Below, one piece after another: positions 44,880-55,963 of a DNA stretch of 64,000 nucleotides. Source of the DNA: Halomonas litopenaei (GTDB taxonomy: Bacteria; Pseudomonadota; Gammaproteobacteria; Pseudomonadales; Halomonadaceae); contig NZ_PXNS01000006.1 of NCBI RefSeq assembly GCF_003045775.1, positions 124,001 through 188,000 on the forward strand. Reading direction: 5' to 3'. The position numbers and the translations under genes were made by a program. Position 1 is the stretch's first letter, and every line of letters starts with the position of its first letter. The notes beneath the pieces were generated by a model. That model worked only from the letters and a program-made list of their open reading frames with translations, did no database searches and was not told where the DNA came from.

Positions 44880-44952
44880 GGCCATCGGGCGCATCGCGCT
44901 CTAAAGGTGGTCGGCGGCGAGCTGTCGTCGGCTTGATCTGCTGGAAAAGCGT

Positions 44953-45002
44953 GACCTCTTCACAAGCGGGACCTCTTCACAAGCGTGATCTCATAAAAAG
45001 CG
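44953..45002 (+). repeat. 17-bp tandem repeats downstream of sspB
   Basis: GACCTCTTCACAAGCG occurs at 44953-44968 and 44970-44985 (17-bp period). A third degenerate copy (12 of 16) at 44987-45002 runs into the stem of the sspB terminator. Confidence 0.7.
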
Positions 45003-45029
45003 GCGAGCCCTCAGGCTCGCCGCTTTTTT
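44995..45029. terminator. Bidirectional terminator between sspB and dolP
   Basis: AAAAAGCGGCGAGCC and GGCTCGCCGCTTTTT (44995-45009 and 45014-45028) form a 15-bp stem with loop CTCA, with A and T tracts on either side. It serves convergent sspB and dolP. Confidence 0.92.
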
Positions 45030-45084
45030 GTGCATCTTTTGCGCTTGAGGGGCGTGCCTTCTTGCGAGGGCACGCCTGTCGCCA

Positions 45085-45675
45085 TCAGTCGATGTAGTCG
45101 AATACCTTGACGATACGCTCCATGCCGCCGGCGTTGGATACCACATTGACCGCACGGTCGGCCTCGGCGTGGGTCACCAGGCCCATCAGGTAGACGGTAG
45201 CGTTCTCGGTGACCACGGTGATGCGGCCGGAGTCGACCTGATCGCTGGTGGCGAGGGCGGTACGTGCCTTGGTGTCCAGCCAGGCGTCATTGAGGCGCTG
45301 ACTGGTGGGCAGGTTGGCCGCCACGCTGAGTTCATTGTGGACCCGGCGAACGTTGCGCACCTGGCTGACGATCTCTTCGGCGCGCTGCTTGAGCTCTTCG
45401 CTGGGGACCTGGCCGGTCAGCAGTACCACGCCGTTGTAGCTGTCGACGTTGATCCTGGCGTCCTTCAGGCGTGCATCGACGCGTCCCAGGTTGTGGGCGG
45501 CCTTGGTCTCGATGCTCTCGTCCTCGACGGTCGCGCCCAGGGTGCGCTCGCCGTAATCCTCGTCGATGGTGCCGGGGTTGGTCACCGAGGTTACGGTGGT
45601 GCAGCCGGCCAGCAGGGCGGACAGCAGCAGGGCGGTCATCAGGGGGCGTGTCGAACGGGAATCGCGTTGCGTCAT
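45085..45675 (-). CDS. dolP: Outer-membrane BON-domain lipoprotein (DolP/YraP)
   Basis: A 196-residue lipoprotein with a lipobox LSALLAGC (residue about 25) and two BON domains (residues about 50-115 and 125-195). DolP supports outer-membrane integrity and BamA folding. The start at 45675 (MTQRDSRSTRP) is preferred to 45717. It is one base downstream of gmhA. Confidence 0.9.
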   Translation of the reverse strand: MTQRDSRSTRPLMTALLLSALLAGCTTVTSVTNPGTIDEDYGERTLGATVEDESIETKAAHNLGRVDARLKDARINVDSYNGVVLLTGQVPSEELKQRAEEIVSQVRNVRRVHNELSVAANLPTSQRLNDAWLDTKARTALATSDQVDSGRITVVTENATVYLMGLVTHAEADRAVNVVSNAGGMERIVKVFDYID

Positions 45676-45676
45676 G

Positions 45677-46674
<998 letters not shown>

Positions 46675-46688
<14 letters not shown>

Positions 46689-48429
46689 CACCGAGGCCGT
46701 CACTGAACACGGGTGCCGGCACGCCGCTGCTGAACTGCGCCCATGGCAGTTCGCGGTAGATGCGGCCATCGCCGGCGGCGCTCAGGGTGCCGGTAGCGCC
46801 CTGCATGCGTGAACCCGGCAGGGCCTGGATCTGCGGCATGCGGCGTGCCAGTTCGTAGGCGTCGACGCCCATCGCCATCAGGCGGAAGATGGCTGGCTTG
46901 TTCTCGGCCTTGAGCTCTTGATAGGTGTCGTAGAACGGGAGGGCCTCGGCACCGCCCACGGCGGCGTCCGGAATGTTCCAGGGAATATCGGGGAACTGCA
47001 CGCCGTCGAGGTCGCGGTCCAGGCGCGACTGAGGGGTGCCTTCGTAGAGGTGTGAGGTGGCGTACACCGGTAGATCGGAGGCCGAATAGTATTCCAGTGT
47101 CGGCGGCACCTGGCGGGCGAAGTCCGGCAGGGCCAGCAGGAACAGCATGTCCGGACGCGGGTTGCTGATGGCGCGGCGGGTGCTGTCGGTGGCCGAGGCG
47201 CCGGGGTTGTAGCGCACTGCCGTGGCGATATCGCCGCCCAGTTCGCTCCAGGTGTTCCAGAAGGCCTCGCCGGCCCGCTGACCCCAGTCGTTGTCCGGTA
47301 CCAGCATGGAGGCGCTGCGGTGGCCGTCCTGCCAGCCGCGGCGGGCCGCCTGGCGGGCTTCGTCTTCTGCCGACAGGCCGTACTCGTAGAGGTTTTTGGT
47401 CTGGTTGGAGGCAGACTGGCCGTAGTTCAGCGCCAGGGTCGGCAGGGGCACCTCGGCGCGGCTTTCGAGTCGGGTCACGTCGCTCTTGTCCAGCGGGCCG
47501 ATGACCACCTGGGCGCCGCTGCTCTGGGCCTGCTGATAGAGTTCGTCGAGGTTGCCGTTGGAGGCGTCGAAGAAGCTGAGCTGGGCCCCGTTTCCGCCGC
47601 CGTTGACCACATTGGCCTGGTGGCTGCGAATTCCTTTTTCGATGGCGTCGGCGACGCCGGAAAGCGGGCCCGACTCGGGTAGCAGCACCGCGATGCTCTG
47701 CACGCTCTTGCCACGCAGTTCGCGCAACTGGGTGATCTGGGTAGGCAGGCGACGGTTGGCGGGGTGGTCCGGATTGGCCACGCGCCAGTCATCGAGGCGA
47801 GCGAATAGCCTCTGGATGTCACCGCCGCTCTGGTTGACCAGGCGGGTCAGCTCGAGCCAGCCGGTGACGATGGCGTTGTCGGGCTCTTCAAGTGCCTCGA
47901 GCTGGCGGCCGTTGAGTGCGCTCAACTGGTCCCAGATGGCGTCGTTGATGTCCTCGCGGCCGGTGGCGCTCTGCACCTGCATCAGCAGGCGAGCCGACTC
48001 GAGAGGTTCGCCCAGCTGGCCCAGCGCCAGCCCCTGGCGCAGGCGCAGCAGATTGGCTTCATCGTTGGGCAGCTGCATCTCGTCGAGCACGCTGGCGGCT
48101 CTGACGACCGCCTGGGGATCGCCCTCACTGTCCCCCAGTTCGGACAGCAGCAGTGCCCACTGACGCCGGCTGTCGCCGGAGAGCTGGCTGTCGTCCAGGC
48201 TGTTGAGGGCTTCCAGTGCCTGGGGGCGGCGTCCGGAGCGTGCTAGGATGTCGGCCGCCCTCAGCCGGGTCTGCGCCGCTTCGGTGCCTTGTTGCTGGGC
48301 GGCTTGCGCCAGTAGTTGGTCCGGGTCGTCGTCCATGGCCCGCTGTACGATGCTCGGCGTGAAGCTGCAGCCGGCCAGCGTGATGGCCAGTACAGCGGCG
48401 GCCACGGGGCCGCGAGTCAAAGTCCTCAT
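46675..48429 (-). CDS. lpoA: Penicillin-binding protein activator LpoA
   Basis: A 584-residue outer-membrane lipoprotein with lipobox LAITLAGC, an N-terminal TPR-like helical domain (residues about 30-230) and a C-terminal periplasmic-binding-protein-like domain (from about 250; SIAVLLPESGPLSG). LpoA activates PBP1A. Start MRTLTRGPVAAAV at 48429 is fixed by the signal peptide. It is divergent from rsmI with a 46-base gap. Confidence 0.9.
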
Positions 48430-48475
48430 GAATCCTTCCTTGTCCGTATTCCGGATGGCAGCCCAGGGAGCCAAG

Positions 48476-49330
48476 ATGTCAGAAGCGAAAGCTGGTTCAT
48501 TGTACGTGGTCGCCACGCCAATTGGGAATCTGGAAGATCTCAGTCCCCGCGCCGCCCAGGTGCTGGGCCAGGTGGCGTTGGTCGCGGCGGAGGATACCCG
48601 CCACAGTGGCCGCCTGATGCGTCATCTCGGTCTGTCGCCGGCGATGATTTCCGTGCACGACCATAACGAGGCGTCCCGGGTCGAGACGCTCAGGCAGCGG
48701 CTCGTCCAGGGCGACGATGTGGCGCTTATCAGTGATGCCGGGACTCCCTTGATCAGCGATCCCGGCTACGTCGTGGTGCGTGAGCTCAGGGCGGCGGGTT
48801 TTCGGGTGGTGCCGATCCCCGGTCCCTGCGCCCTGGTCACTGCGCTGTGTGCCGCCGGGCTGCCTACCGATCATTTCAGTTTTCATGGCTTCCTGCCGGC
48901 CAAGGGTGCGGGGCGGCGAGCGCGCATCGAGGCCTGGAGGAATTCACCCGTCACCCAGGTCTGTTACGAGTCTCCCCATCGTATCCGCGACACCCTGGCC
49001 GATCTGGCCGCCGTACTGGGCGAGCGCAGAGTGGTGCTCGGGCGAGAGTTGACCAAGACCTTCGAGACCTTCCTCGACGGCAGCGCCGCCGAGCTGCTGA
49101 CACTGATGGAGTCTGATCCTGATCAGGCGCGTGGCGAATTCGTGGTGATGGTGGCCGGGGCCTCGGGGCCGGCACCGGACCAGCGAGCGGTGGATGATGA
49201 AGCGCTGCTGCGCGCGCTGCTGGCCGAAGGGGTGGGGGTCAAGCAGGCCGCGGCAGTGGCCGCGCGCGTGCTCGGCGGGCCGAAGAAGCAGTGGTACGCC
49301 CAGGCGCAGGCGTTGAAGGACGCCGATTGA
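48476..49330 (+). CDS. rsmI: 16S rRNA 2'-O-ribose C1402 methyltransferase
   Basis: A 284-residue SAM-dependent methyltransferase of the tetrapyrrole-methylase fold. YVVATPIGNLEDLSPRA at the start, AEDTRHSGRLM, SDAGTPLISDPGY and PIPGPCALVTAL are all typical of RsmI. It 2'-O-methylates C1402, paired with RsmH (N4 of the same base), whose gene lies just after rnpB. AGGGAG precedes the ATG at 48476. Confidence 0.95.
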   Translation: MSEAKAGSLYVVATPIGNLEDLSPRAAQVLGQVALVAAEDTRHSGRLMRHLGLSPAMISVHDHNEASRVETLRQRLVQGDDVALISDAGTPLISDPGYVVVRELRAAGFRVVPIPGPCALVTALCAAGLPTDHFSFHGFLPAKGAGRRARIEAWRNSPVTQVCYESPHRIRDTLADLAAVLGERRVVLGRELTKTFETFLDGSAAELLTLMESDPDQARGEFVVMVAGASGPAPDQRAVDDEALLRALLAEGVGVKQAAAVAARVLGGPKKQWYAQAQALKDAD

Positions 49331-49380
49331 ATCCAGTCCCGGTTCGCTGCCAGGCGGTCGTTAGGACGAGCTATGGGGTG

Positions 49381-49506
49381 TCCCGGGCCCGTCACGGCAA
49401 GGCGGGGATTGAGGGCGTCGAGAGGGTGTCGAGAGGGCATCAGGAGCGATCGCCTGAAGAGGCTGGGGTTGTCCCAGGCCCGTCACGGCAAGGCGGGGAT
49501 TGAGGG
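49381..49506 (+). repeat. Pair of 35-bp direct repeats upstream of rnpB
   Basis: Positions 49381-49415 and 49472-49506 are identical except for one base (G/A at position 5). The centre-to-centre distance is 91 bp. Each copy contains TTGAGG near its end. In the second copy this hexamer is the -35 of rnpB; the first has no matching -10. Probably a duplication of the promoter-proximal region. Confidence 0.85.
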
Positions 49507-49528
49507 GGTGGCAGGGCACTGGTATGCT
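49500..49528 (+). promoter_or_regulatory. rnpB promoter
   Basis: TTGAGG (49500-49505), 17 bases, TATGCT (49523-49528), then the inferred RNA start seven bases later at 49535. Spacing and position are ideal. Confidence 0.75.
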
Positions 49529-49534
49529 TGCCGC

Positions 49535-49886
<352 letters not shown>

Positions 49887-50029
49887 TTTTTCTTGCGCGC
49901 TCGGGCCTGGCTCGAGCGGCGCGATCACTAGTTTGTGCGGCCAGGAGTCCAGTGGCGTGAGGGTTTTCCACCGCTGACGGCGCTGATGGCTGGCCGCGCG
50001 TAGGAACACCGCCGTCGAACGAGACCCGC
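49887..50029 (+). other. rnpB-rsmH gap, no mraZ
   Basis: This 143-base gap holds the T-rich end of rnpB and the leader of rsmH. No mraZ reading frame (about 150 codons) is present, although mraZ precedes rsmH in most dcw clusters, including Pseudomonas. Confidence 0.8.
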
Positions 50030-50986
50030 ATGCCGTCACCTTCCCCTGAATCCTCCGTGCGCGGCTTCGCTCATGAAAGCGTCCTGCTCGACGGTGCCGT
50101 CGACGCCCTGGTGCATGATCCCGCTGGCGTATATCTGGATGGCACCTTCGGACGAGGCGGTCATTCCCGCGCCATCCTTTCCCGCCTTGCACAAGACGGT
50201 GGCCTGCTGGCCCTTGATCGCGACCCCCAGGCGATCGCCGAGGCGGCCAGCATCGATGACCCACGCTTTACCATCGAACGTGCCGAGTTTGCGCGGCTGA
50301 GAGAGGTCGCCCGCGATCACGGCCTGGATGGCAAGCTGTCCGGTATCCTGCTCGACATTGGCGTGTCCTCCCCTCAGCTTGACGATCCCGATCGCGGTTT
50401 CAGCTTTCTGCGCGACGGCCCGCTGGACATGCGCATGGACCCGACCCAGGGCGAGAGCGCGGCCCAGTGGATTGCGCGTGTGGGCGAGGCCGAGATGGCT
50501 TCGGTGTTCAAGCGTTACGGCGAGGAGCGCTACGCTCGTCGGCTGGCGCGGGCCATCATCGCTCGGCGCCAGGAACGGCCTTTCACCCGCACGGCCGATC
50601 TTGCCGAGGTGGTCAAGGCCGCCCATCCCGCCTGGGAGAAGGGCAAGCATCCTGCCACTCGCGTGTTCCAGGCCATGCGTATCGAGATCAACGGTGAGCT
50701 CGATCAGCTCGATCTGGCGCTGGAAGCCGCGCTGGAGGCACTGGCGCCCGGGGGGCATCTGGTGGTGATCAGCTTCCACTCGCTGGAGGATCGACGGGTG
50801 AAGAGATTTATCCGCGATCACGTCAAGGGCGATACCCAGGTGCCCCGGGGTATACCGCTGCGCGACGATCAGATCGCGCGACGGCTGGAGTCACTGGGCA
50901 AGGCGATGAAGGCCAGCGCCGAAGAGGTCGAGGCCAATCCACGCTCCCGCAGCGCCGTCATGCGCATGGCGCGCAAGCGCTACTGA
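50030..50986 (+). CDS. rsmH: 16S rRNA N4-cytosine C1402 methyltransferase
   Basis: A 318-residue SAM methyltransferase (MraW). [29 protein letters not shown] (SAM-binding), [18 protein letters not shown], and [15 protein letters not shown] are characteristic. First gene of the dcw cluster here. The partner enzyme for the same nucleotide (RsmI) is encoded 700 bases upstream. Confidence 0.97.
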   Translation: MPSPSPESSVRGFAHESVLLDGAVDALVHDPAGVYLDGTFGRGGHSRAILSRLAQDGGLLALDRDPQAIAEAASIDDPRFTIERAEFARLREVARDHGLDGKLSGILLDIGVSSPQLDDPDRGFSFLRDGPLDMRMDPTQGESAAQWIARVGEAEMASVFKRYGEERYARRLARAIIARRQERPFTRTADLAEVVKAAHPAWEKGKHPATRVFQAMRIEINGELDQLDLALEAALEALAPGGHLVVISFHSLEDRRVKRFIRDHVKGDTQVPRGIPLRDDQIARRLESLGKAMKASAEEVEANPRSRSAVMRMARKRY

Positions 50987-50995
50987 GGACCTTCC

Positions 50996-51319
50996 ATGGC
51001 TCAAGGACGACTGGACATCAACGCCTTTGGCTGGCCGCTGCCGCGCACCATGTCGCCACGCCTTTTGCTGGTGGTGGCGCTGCTGCTGGCATGCCTGGTG
51101 TCGGCGCTGGCGGTGATCAGCGTCAGTCACCAGACTCGCCAGCAGTATGCTCGGCTCCAGGAGCTGGAGCGTGAACAGCAGCAGTTGCAGACGGAGTGGG
51201 GGCAGTTGCTGCTGGAGGAGAGCGCCTGGTCGACGCCGTCGCGTGTCGAACGCCTGGCGGTGGAGCGTCTGGAGATGCGGCTGCCCGATATCCATGACAT
51301 CGAGGTGATCACGCCATGA
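50996..51319 (+). CDS. ftsL: Cell division protein FtsL
   Basis: A 107-residue bitopic protein: short cytoplasmic tail, one membrane helix (LLLVVALLLACLVSALAVI, residues about 22-40) and a periplasmic leucine-zipper coiled coil. It forms a complex with FtsB and FtsQ and activates FtsWI. Position between rsmH and ftsI fixes the call; the sequence itself is weakly conserved. Stop overlaps ftsI start. Confidence 0.92.
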   Translation: MAQGRLDINAFGWPLPRTMSPRLLLVVALLLACLVSALAVISVSHQTRQQYARLQELEREQQQLQTEWGQLLLEESAWSTPSRVERLAVERLEMRLPDIHDIEVITP

Positions 51320-53040
51320 CCGCGGAACTTCCCCGGGGCGTTACACCTCGCCGCCCGCCACCGATGGAACCGATGGGGCGGGCGCGCTACGTGGTGATGA
51401 TGACGCTGATCCTGCTGGGCCTGGGTCTGCTGGCCGGGCGGATCGTCGATCTTCACGTCATCGATCGAAACTTTCTTCAGGTGCAGGGGGACGCCCGTAC
51501 CCTCAGAACCGATCCGATCCCCGCCCACCGGGGCATGATCACCGATCGTCACGGCGAACCGCTGGCGATCTCGACTCCGGTGGTGACGCTGTGGGCCAAC
51601 CCCCAGGACCTGCCCGCCGACGACATCCAGCGGTTACGCCTGGCCCAGGCGCTGGGCCAGGACCTCGATGCCCTCAACGAGCGCATCGCGCGTTACAGCG
51701 AACGTGAATTCATGTACCTGCGTCGGCGCATGACCCCGGCCCAGGCCGAGGAAGTGCTCAAGCTGCGGGTGCCTGGCGTCCACGCCCGGGAAGAGTACAA
51801 GCGCTACTATCCTGCCGGCGAGGTGACCGCCCAGTTGCTGGGGGTCACTAACGTCGACGACCAGGGCCAGGAAGGACTGGAGCTGGCCTATCAATCCTAC
51901 CTGTCCGGTGAGCCCGGCAAGCGCCGCGTGCTCAAGGACCGCCGTGGACGTCTGGTGCGCGACCTGGAGGTGCTGCAGGAGGCAGAGCCAGGCGGCAACC
52001 TGACGCTGTCCATCGATCAGCGACTGCAGTACATGGCCTACCGTGAGCTCAAGGCTGCCGTGGATGAGAACGACGCCGACGGCGGCGTACTGGTGATGAT
52101 GGACGCGCGCAGCGGCGAGGTGCTGGCGATGGCCAATCAGCCCTCCTACAACCCCAACAACCGCGCCGGCCTGGACCCCCAGGGGCTGCGCAACCGGGCC
52201 ATGGTCGACGTGTTCGAACCGGGCTCGGTGATGAAGCCGCTGGCCATGTCGGCGCTGCTCGAGACCGGTCGCTTTCCACGTGACACCGTGGTGGATACGT
52301 CGCCTGGCTGGATGCGAATCGACCGCTACACCATCCGCGACGTCTCCAACAATGGCGAGCTGACCCTGGCCGGGATCCTGCGCAAGTCCTCGAACATCGG
52401 CATGGCCAAGCTGACCCTGCAGCTCGACGACCCGGTGGTGCCAGATCGCTACCGCGCGCTGGGCTTCGGCCAGGCCCCGGGCACCGGCTTCCCCGGAGAG
52501 GCCACCGGCAACATGCCGGCGCCGGCGGTGTGGTCGAGCAGTCAGTGGGCCGCGCTGTCCTACGGTTACGGTCTGTCGGTCACCGCCTTGCAGCTGGCCA
52601 GTGCCTATACCTCCATCGCCAATCATGGCGAACGCCTGCCGCCGTCGCTGCTGCGCCTCAACCGCGCCGCCCAGGGCGAGCCGGTCATCGAGCCTGACGT
52701 CGCCGACCGCGTCCTGGCCATGATGGATGAGGTGGTGGCACCAGGCACCGGCGCCCGACGCGCGCTGGTGCCCGGCTACAGTGTGGCCGGCAAGACCGGC
52801 ACCGTGCGCAAGAGCGGCAGCGGTGGCTACGAGCAGAACGCCTACCGGTCGTTGTTTGTCGGGATTACCCCGGTCTCCGACCCGCGCATCATCACCGTAG
52901 TAATGATCGACCATCCCCGGGGCGACGCCTACTACGGCGGCGCCATCGCTGCCCCGGTGTTCTCGCGGGTGGCGGGCAGTGCCCTGCGCATCCTCGACGT
53001 ACCGCCGGATCGCCCCGAACAGGAGGGCGACAGCCCATGA
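51316..53040 (+). CDS. ftsI: Peptidoglycan transpeptidase FtsI (PBP3)
   Basis: A 574-residue class B PBP. One N-terminal anchor (MTLILLGLGLLAGRIVDL), a dimerisation/pedestal domain, and the transpeptidase domain with SVMK (EPGSVMKPLAM), SSN and KTG (AGKTGTVRK) motifs. It builds septal cross-links with FtsW. Start and stop overlap the neighbouring genes by four bases each. Confidence 0.97.
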   Translation: MTAELPRGVTPRRPPPMEPMGRARYVVMMTLILLGLGLLAGRIVDLHVIDRNFLQVQGDARTLRTDPIPAHRGMITDRHGEPLAISTPVVTLWANPQDLPADDIQRLRLAQALGQDLDALNERIARYSEREFMYLRRRMTPAQAEEVLKLRVPGVHAREEYKRYYPAGEVTAQLLGVTNVDDQGQEGLELAYQSYLSGEPGKRRVLKDRRGRLVRDLEVLQEAEPGGNLTLSIDQRLQYMAYRELKAAVDENDADGGVLVMMDARSGEVLAMANQPSYNPNNRAGLDPQGLRNRAMVDVFEPGSVMKPLAMSALLETGRFPRDTVVDTSPGWMRIDRYTIRDVSNNGELTLAGILRKSSNIGMAKLTLQLDDPVVPDRYRALGFGQAPGTGFPGEATGNMPAPAVWSSSQWAALSYGYGLSVTALQLASAYTSIANHGERLPPSLLRLNRAAQGEPVIEPDVADRVLAMMDEVVAPGTGARRALVPGYSVAGKTGTVRKSGSGGYEQNAYRSLFVGITPVSDPRIITVVMIDHPRGDAYYGGAIAAPVFSRVAGSALRILDVPPDRPEQEGDSP

Positions 53041-54572
53041 CGCAGAAGGCGACGGAATCCGCCATGACCCTATCCCTGGCGCGTCTTGAAGACGTGCTGA
53101 CCCAGTTCTGGAGTGAGCTTGCGCCGAACGCCGCGGTCGCCGGCGAGGTGGCGACCTGGCTCACTACCGACAGCCGCGAGGTGTCGCCCGGCGCGACCTT
53201 TGTCGCGATCCCCGGCGTCGCCGCCGATGGCCGCGACTACATCGACAAGGCACTGGATGCCGGCGCCTGCCTGGTGCTGGCGGAAGGTCCGCAAGACGCT
53301 CCGCCGCGGGTCGATGGTCGCGTACTGTGGCTGCCCGGGCTGCGCGCCCGACTCGGCGAGCTCGCGCGCACCCTGTATCAGGTGCCCGATGGGCTCGAGC
53401 TGATCGGTGTCACCGGCACCAACGGCAAGAGCTCGGTGACCCACTATATTGCCGAGCTGTCCCGCGCCACGGGCAGCGACTGTGGCCTGATCGGTACCCT
53501 GGGTCACGGTCGCCCGGGTGCCTTGACCCAGGGCATGCTGACCACCCCCGAGCCACTGGCGCTGCAGCGCCAGTTGGGTGAGCTCGCCGACCAGGGCATC
53601 ACTCGGATAGCCATGGAAGTTTCCAGTCACGCCCTGGAGCAGGAGCGGATGGCGGGCTGTCGCTTTACTGCCGCGGTGTTTACCAACCTGAGCCGCGACC
53701 ACCTCGACTATCACGGCAGCATGATCGCCTACGCCGCCTCCAAGGCGAAGCTGTTCAAGCGCCCGGAGATCACTCTGGCCGTGGTCAATGGCGACGATCC
53801 CCTGGCTCGGCTGATGCTGGCGGGCATCGGCGAGGGCACCCGGGTGCTGGCCTGTGGTGAAGACGATGCCGTCTCGCTCAGGGTGCTGGATGTCGAGCCC
53901 GACGTCGGTGGGCAGCGTGCGCTGATCGCCACGCCGGAAGGCGAGAAGGTGGTGGTGCTGCCGCTGCTTGGTCGCTTCAATCTCGACAACGCCCTGCTGG
54001 CCATGGCCACCCTCTACGGTCTGGGTGTCGGCATCGACGAGCTGGTGACTGCCGCCGCGACCCTGACGCCGGTGCCGGGACGGATGCAGGCGTTGACGCG
54101 GCCCGGGGCTCCCACCGTGGTGATCGACTACGCCCACACGCCGGATGCGCTGGACAACGCCCTGGCGGCGCTTCGCGCCCACCTGCCCGGACGCGGGGCG
54201 CTGTGGTGCCTGGTCGGCTGCGGCGGTGATCGCGACAGCGGCAAGCGCCCGCTGATGGCCCAGGCGGCCGCAGGCCAGGCCGATCGAGTGGTGATCACCG
54301 ACGACAACCCCAGAAGCGAGGACCCGGACGCCATTCGCCAGGCGATGCTCGCGGGGCTGGAGGGCCAGGCCCGCCAGCAGGCATGGAACATCGCCGGGCG
54401 CGGTGACGCCATCGCCCGTACCATCGCCGAGGCGAGCGCCGATGACGTGATTCTGATCGCCGGCAAGGGACACGAGGCCTACCAGGAGATTCAGGGCGTG
54501 CGCCACGACTTCTCCGACCTGGCCGAGGCCGAAGCCGCCCTGGACCAGCGTCGACAGGGGCGGGACCAATGA
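53037..54572 (+). CDS. murE: UDP-MurNAc-tripeptide synthetase
   Basis: A 511-residue Mur ligase. The ATP loop TGTNGKSSVTHYI is near residue 125 and the DNPR motif (TDDNPRSEDP) near 420 indicates meso-diaminopimelate as the added residue. The start at 53037 overlaps ftsI by four bases; an ATG at 53064 is an alternative. Confidence 0.96.
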   Translation: MTQKATESAMTLSLARLEDVLTQFWSELAPNAAVAGEVATWLTTDSREVSPGATFVAIPGVAADGRDYIDKALDAGACLVLAEGPQDAPPRVDGRVLWLPGLRARLGELARTLYQVPDGLELIGVTGTNGKSSVTHYIAELSRATGSDCGLIGTLGHGRPGALTQGMLTTPEPLALQRQLGELADQGITRIAMEVSSHALEQERMAGCRFTAAVFTNLSRDHLDYHGSMIAYAASKAKLFKRPEITLAVVNGDDPLARLMLAGIGEGTRVLACGEDDAVSLRVLDVEPDVGGQRALIATPEGEKVVVLPLLGRFNLDNALLAMATLYGLGVGIDELVTAAATLTPVPGRMQALTRPGAPTVVIDYAHTPDALDNALAALRAHLPGRGALWCLVGCGGDRDSGKRPLMAQAAAGQADRVVITDDNPRSEDPDAIRQAMLAGLEGQARQQAWNIAGRGDAIARTIAEASADDVILIAGKGHEAYQEIQGVRHDFSDLAEAEAALDQRRQGRDQ

Positions 54573-55954
54573 GCGCGCCAGGGCTCGCGTCGCTGAGGTC
54601 GGTGTGCCGTGCGCTGGGTGTCGATGAAGAGGGCGGCGGCCTTCAGGGGCTTGCGAACTCGCCGATAGCCGCCATCGTCACCGACACCCGTCGGGTGGCG
54701 GCGGACACGCTGTTCGTGGCCTTGAAGGGCGAGCGCTTCGATGCCCATGACTTTATTGCCAAGGCCCGCGAAGGCGGTGCCGTGGCGGCGGTGGTCGAGC
54801 ACCCGGTGGACGACCCCTTGCCCCAGTTGGTGGTGGGCGATACCCGCATGGCGCTGGGGCTGCTGGCCCGTGAGCGGCGCCGGGCCTGGGATGGTCCGCT
54901 GGTGGCGGTGACCGGCAACAGTGGCAAGACCACGGTCAAGCAGATGCTGGCGACATTGCTGGCTCGTCAGGGCGAGACCCTCGCCACCCACGGCAACCTC
55001 AACAACGATATCGGCGCGCCCTTGACGCTGCTGGCGCTTGCCTCGGATCACCAGAGAGCCGTGGTGGAGCTCGGCGCCAACCACCTGGGCGAGATCGCCT
55101 GGACGGTAGCGCTGGCCGAACCCCAGGTCGCCATCATCACCAATGTCACCGGGGCCCACGTCGGCGAGTTCGGTGGCATGGGGCGCATCGCCCAGGCCAA
55201 GGGGGAGATTCTCGGCGGACTCGGCCCCGAGGGCGTCGCCGTACTCAACCGTGACGACCGTTACTTCTCGCTGTGGCAGCGCCTGGCGTCGCCCCGTGAG
55301 GTGATCGATTTCGGACTGACGCCCGAGGCGCGACTCCATGCCGGGGAGCTGGTCTGCGATACGCTCGGGCGCTATGCTTTCACGCTGACTTTCGACGCTC
55401 AGGTGCTGGGGCGTGTCGAGCTGCCGCTGATGGGTCGTCACAACGTGTCCAATGCCCTGGCGGCTGCGGCCGGGGCGCTGGCCATGGGACTGCCCGCCGC
55501 CGACGTGGTGGCGGGGCTTGGCGAGGTGGTGCCGACGCCGGGACGCCTGACCGTGGAGGAGGGGTTACGCGGTGCGCGGCTGCTCGATGATACCTACAAT
55601 GCCAACCCGGGGGCGATGAAGGCGGCCATCGACGCCCTGCTGGGACTGCCCGGCCCGCACTGGTGCCTGCTCGGCGCCATGGGAGAGCTGGGTGAAGCGT
55701 CTGCCGATCTGCACGCAGAGATCGGACGCTACGCGCGGGAACGCGGCATCACATTTCTCGGTACTCTGGGCGAGGCGGCCGAGACCGCCGCCCGAGCCTT
55801 CGGCGAAGGCGGGTACCATTTTTCTGATCAGGCGGCGATGGTCCGCCATGTGCGTCAACATCTGCCCGAGGCGGCCAGCGTGCTGGTCAAGGGCTCCCGC
55901 GCCGCGGGGATGGAAGGCGTCGTGGCGGCCTTGCGGCCGGATGTTTCAAGGTGA
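54569..55954 (+). CDS. murF: UDP-MurNAc-tripeptide:D-Ala-D-Ala ligase
   Basis: A 461-residue Mur ligase. GNSGKTTVKQM is the ATP loop (near residue 115), NLNNDIGAPLTLL and DDTYNANPGAMKAAI are family marks. It adds D-Ala-D-Ala to the stem peptide. Overlaps murE by four bases. Confidence 0.96.
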   Translation: MSAPGLASLRSVCRALGVDEEGGGLQGLANSPIAAIVTDTRRVAADTLFVALKGERFDAHDFIAKAREGGAVAAVVEHPVDDPLPQLVVGDTRMALGLLARERRRAWDGPLVAVTGNSGKTTVKQMLATLLARQGETLATHGNLNNDIGAPLTLLALASDHQRAVVELGANHLGEIAWTVALAEPQVAIITNVTGAHVGEFGGMGRIAQAKGEILGGLGPEGVAVLNRDDRYFSLWQRLASPREVIDFGLTPEARLHAGELVCDTLGRYAFTLTFDAQVLGRVELPLMGRHNVSNALAAAAGALAMGLPAADVVAGLGEVVPTPGRLTVEEGLRGARLLDDTYNANPGAMKAAIDALLGLPGPHWCLLGAMGELGEASADLHAEIGRYARERGITFLGTLGEAAETAARAFGEGGYHFSDQAAMVRHVRQHLPEAASVLVKGSRAAGMEGVVAALRPDVSR

Positions 55955-55963
55955 ACCTGATAC

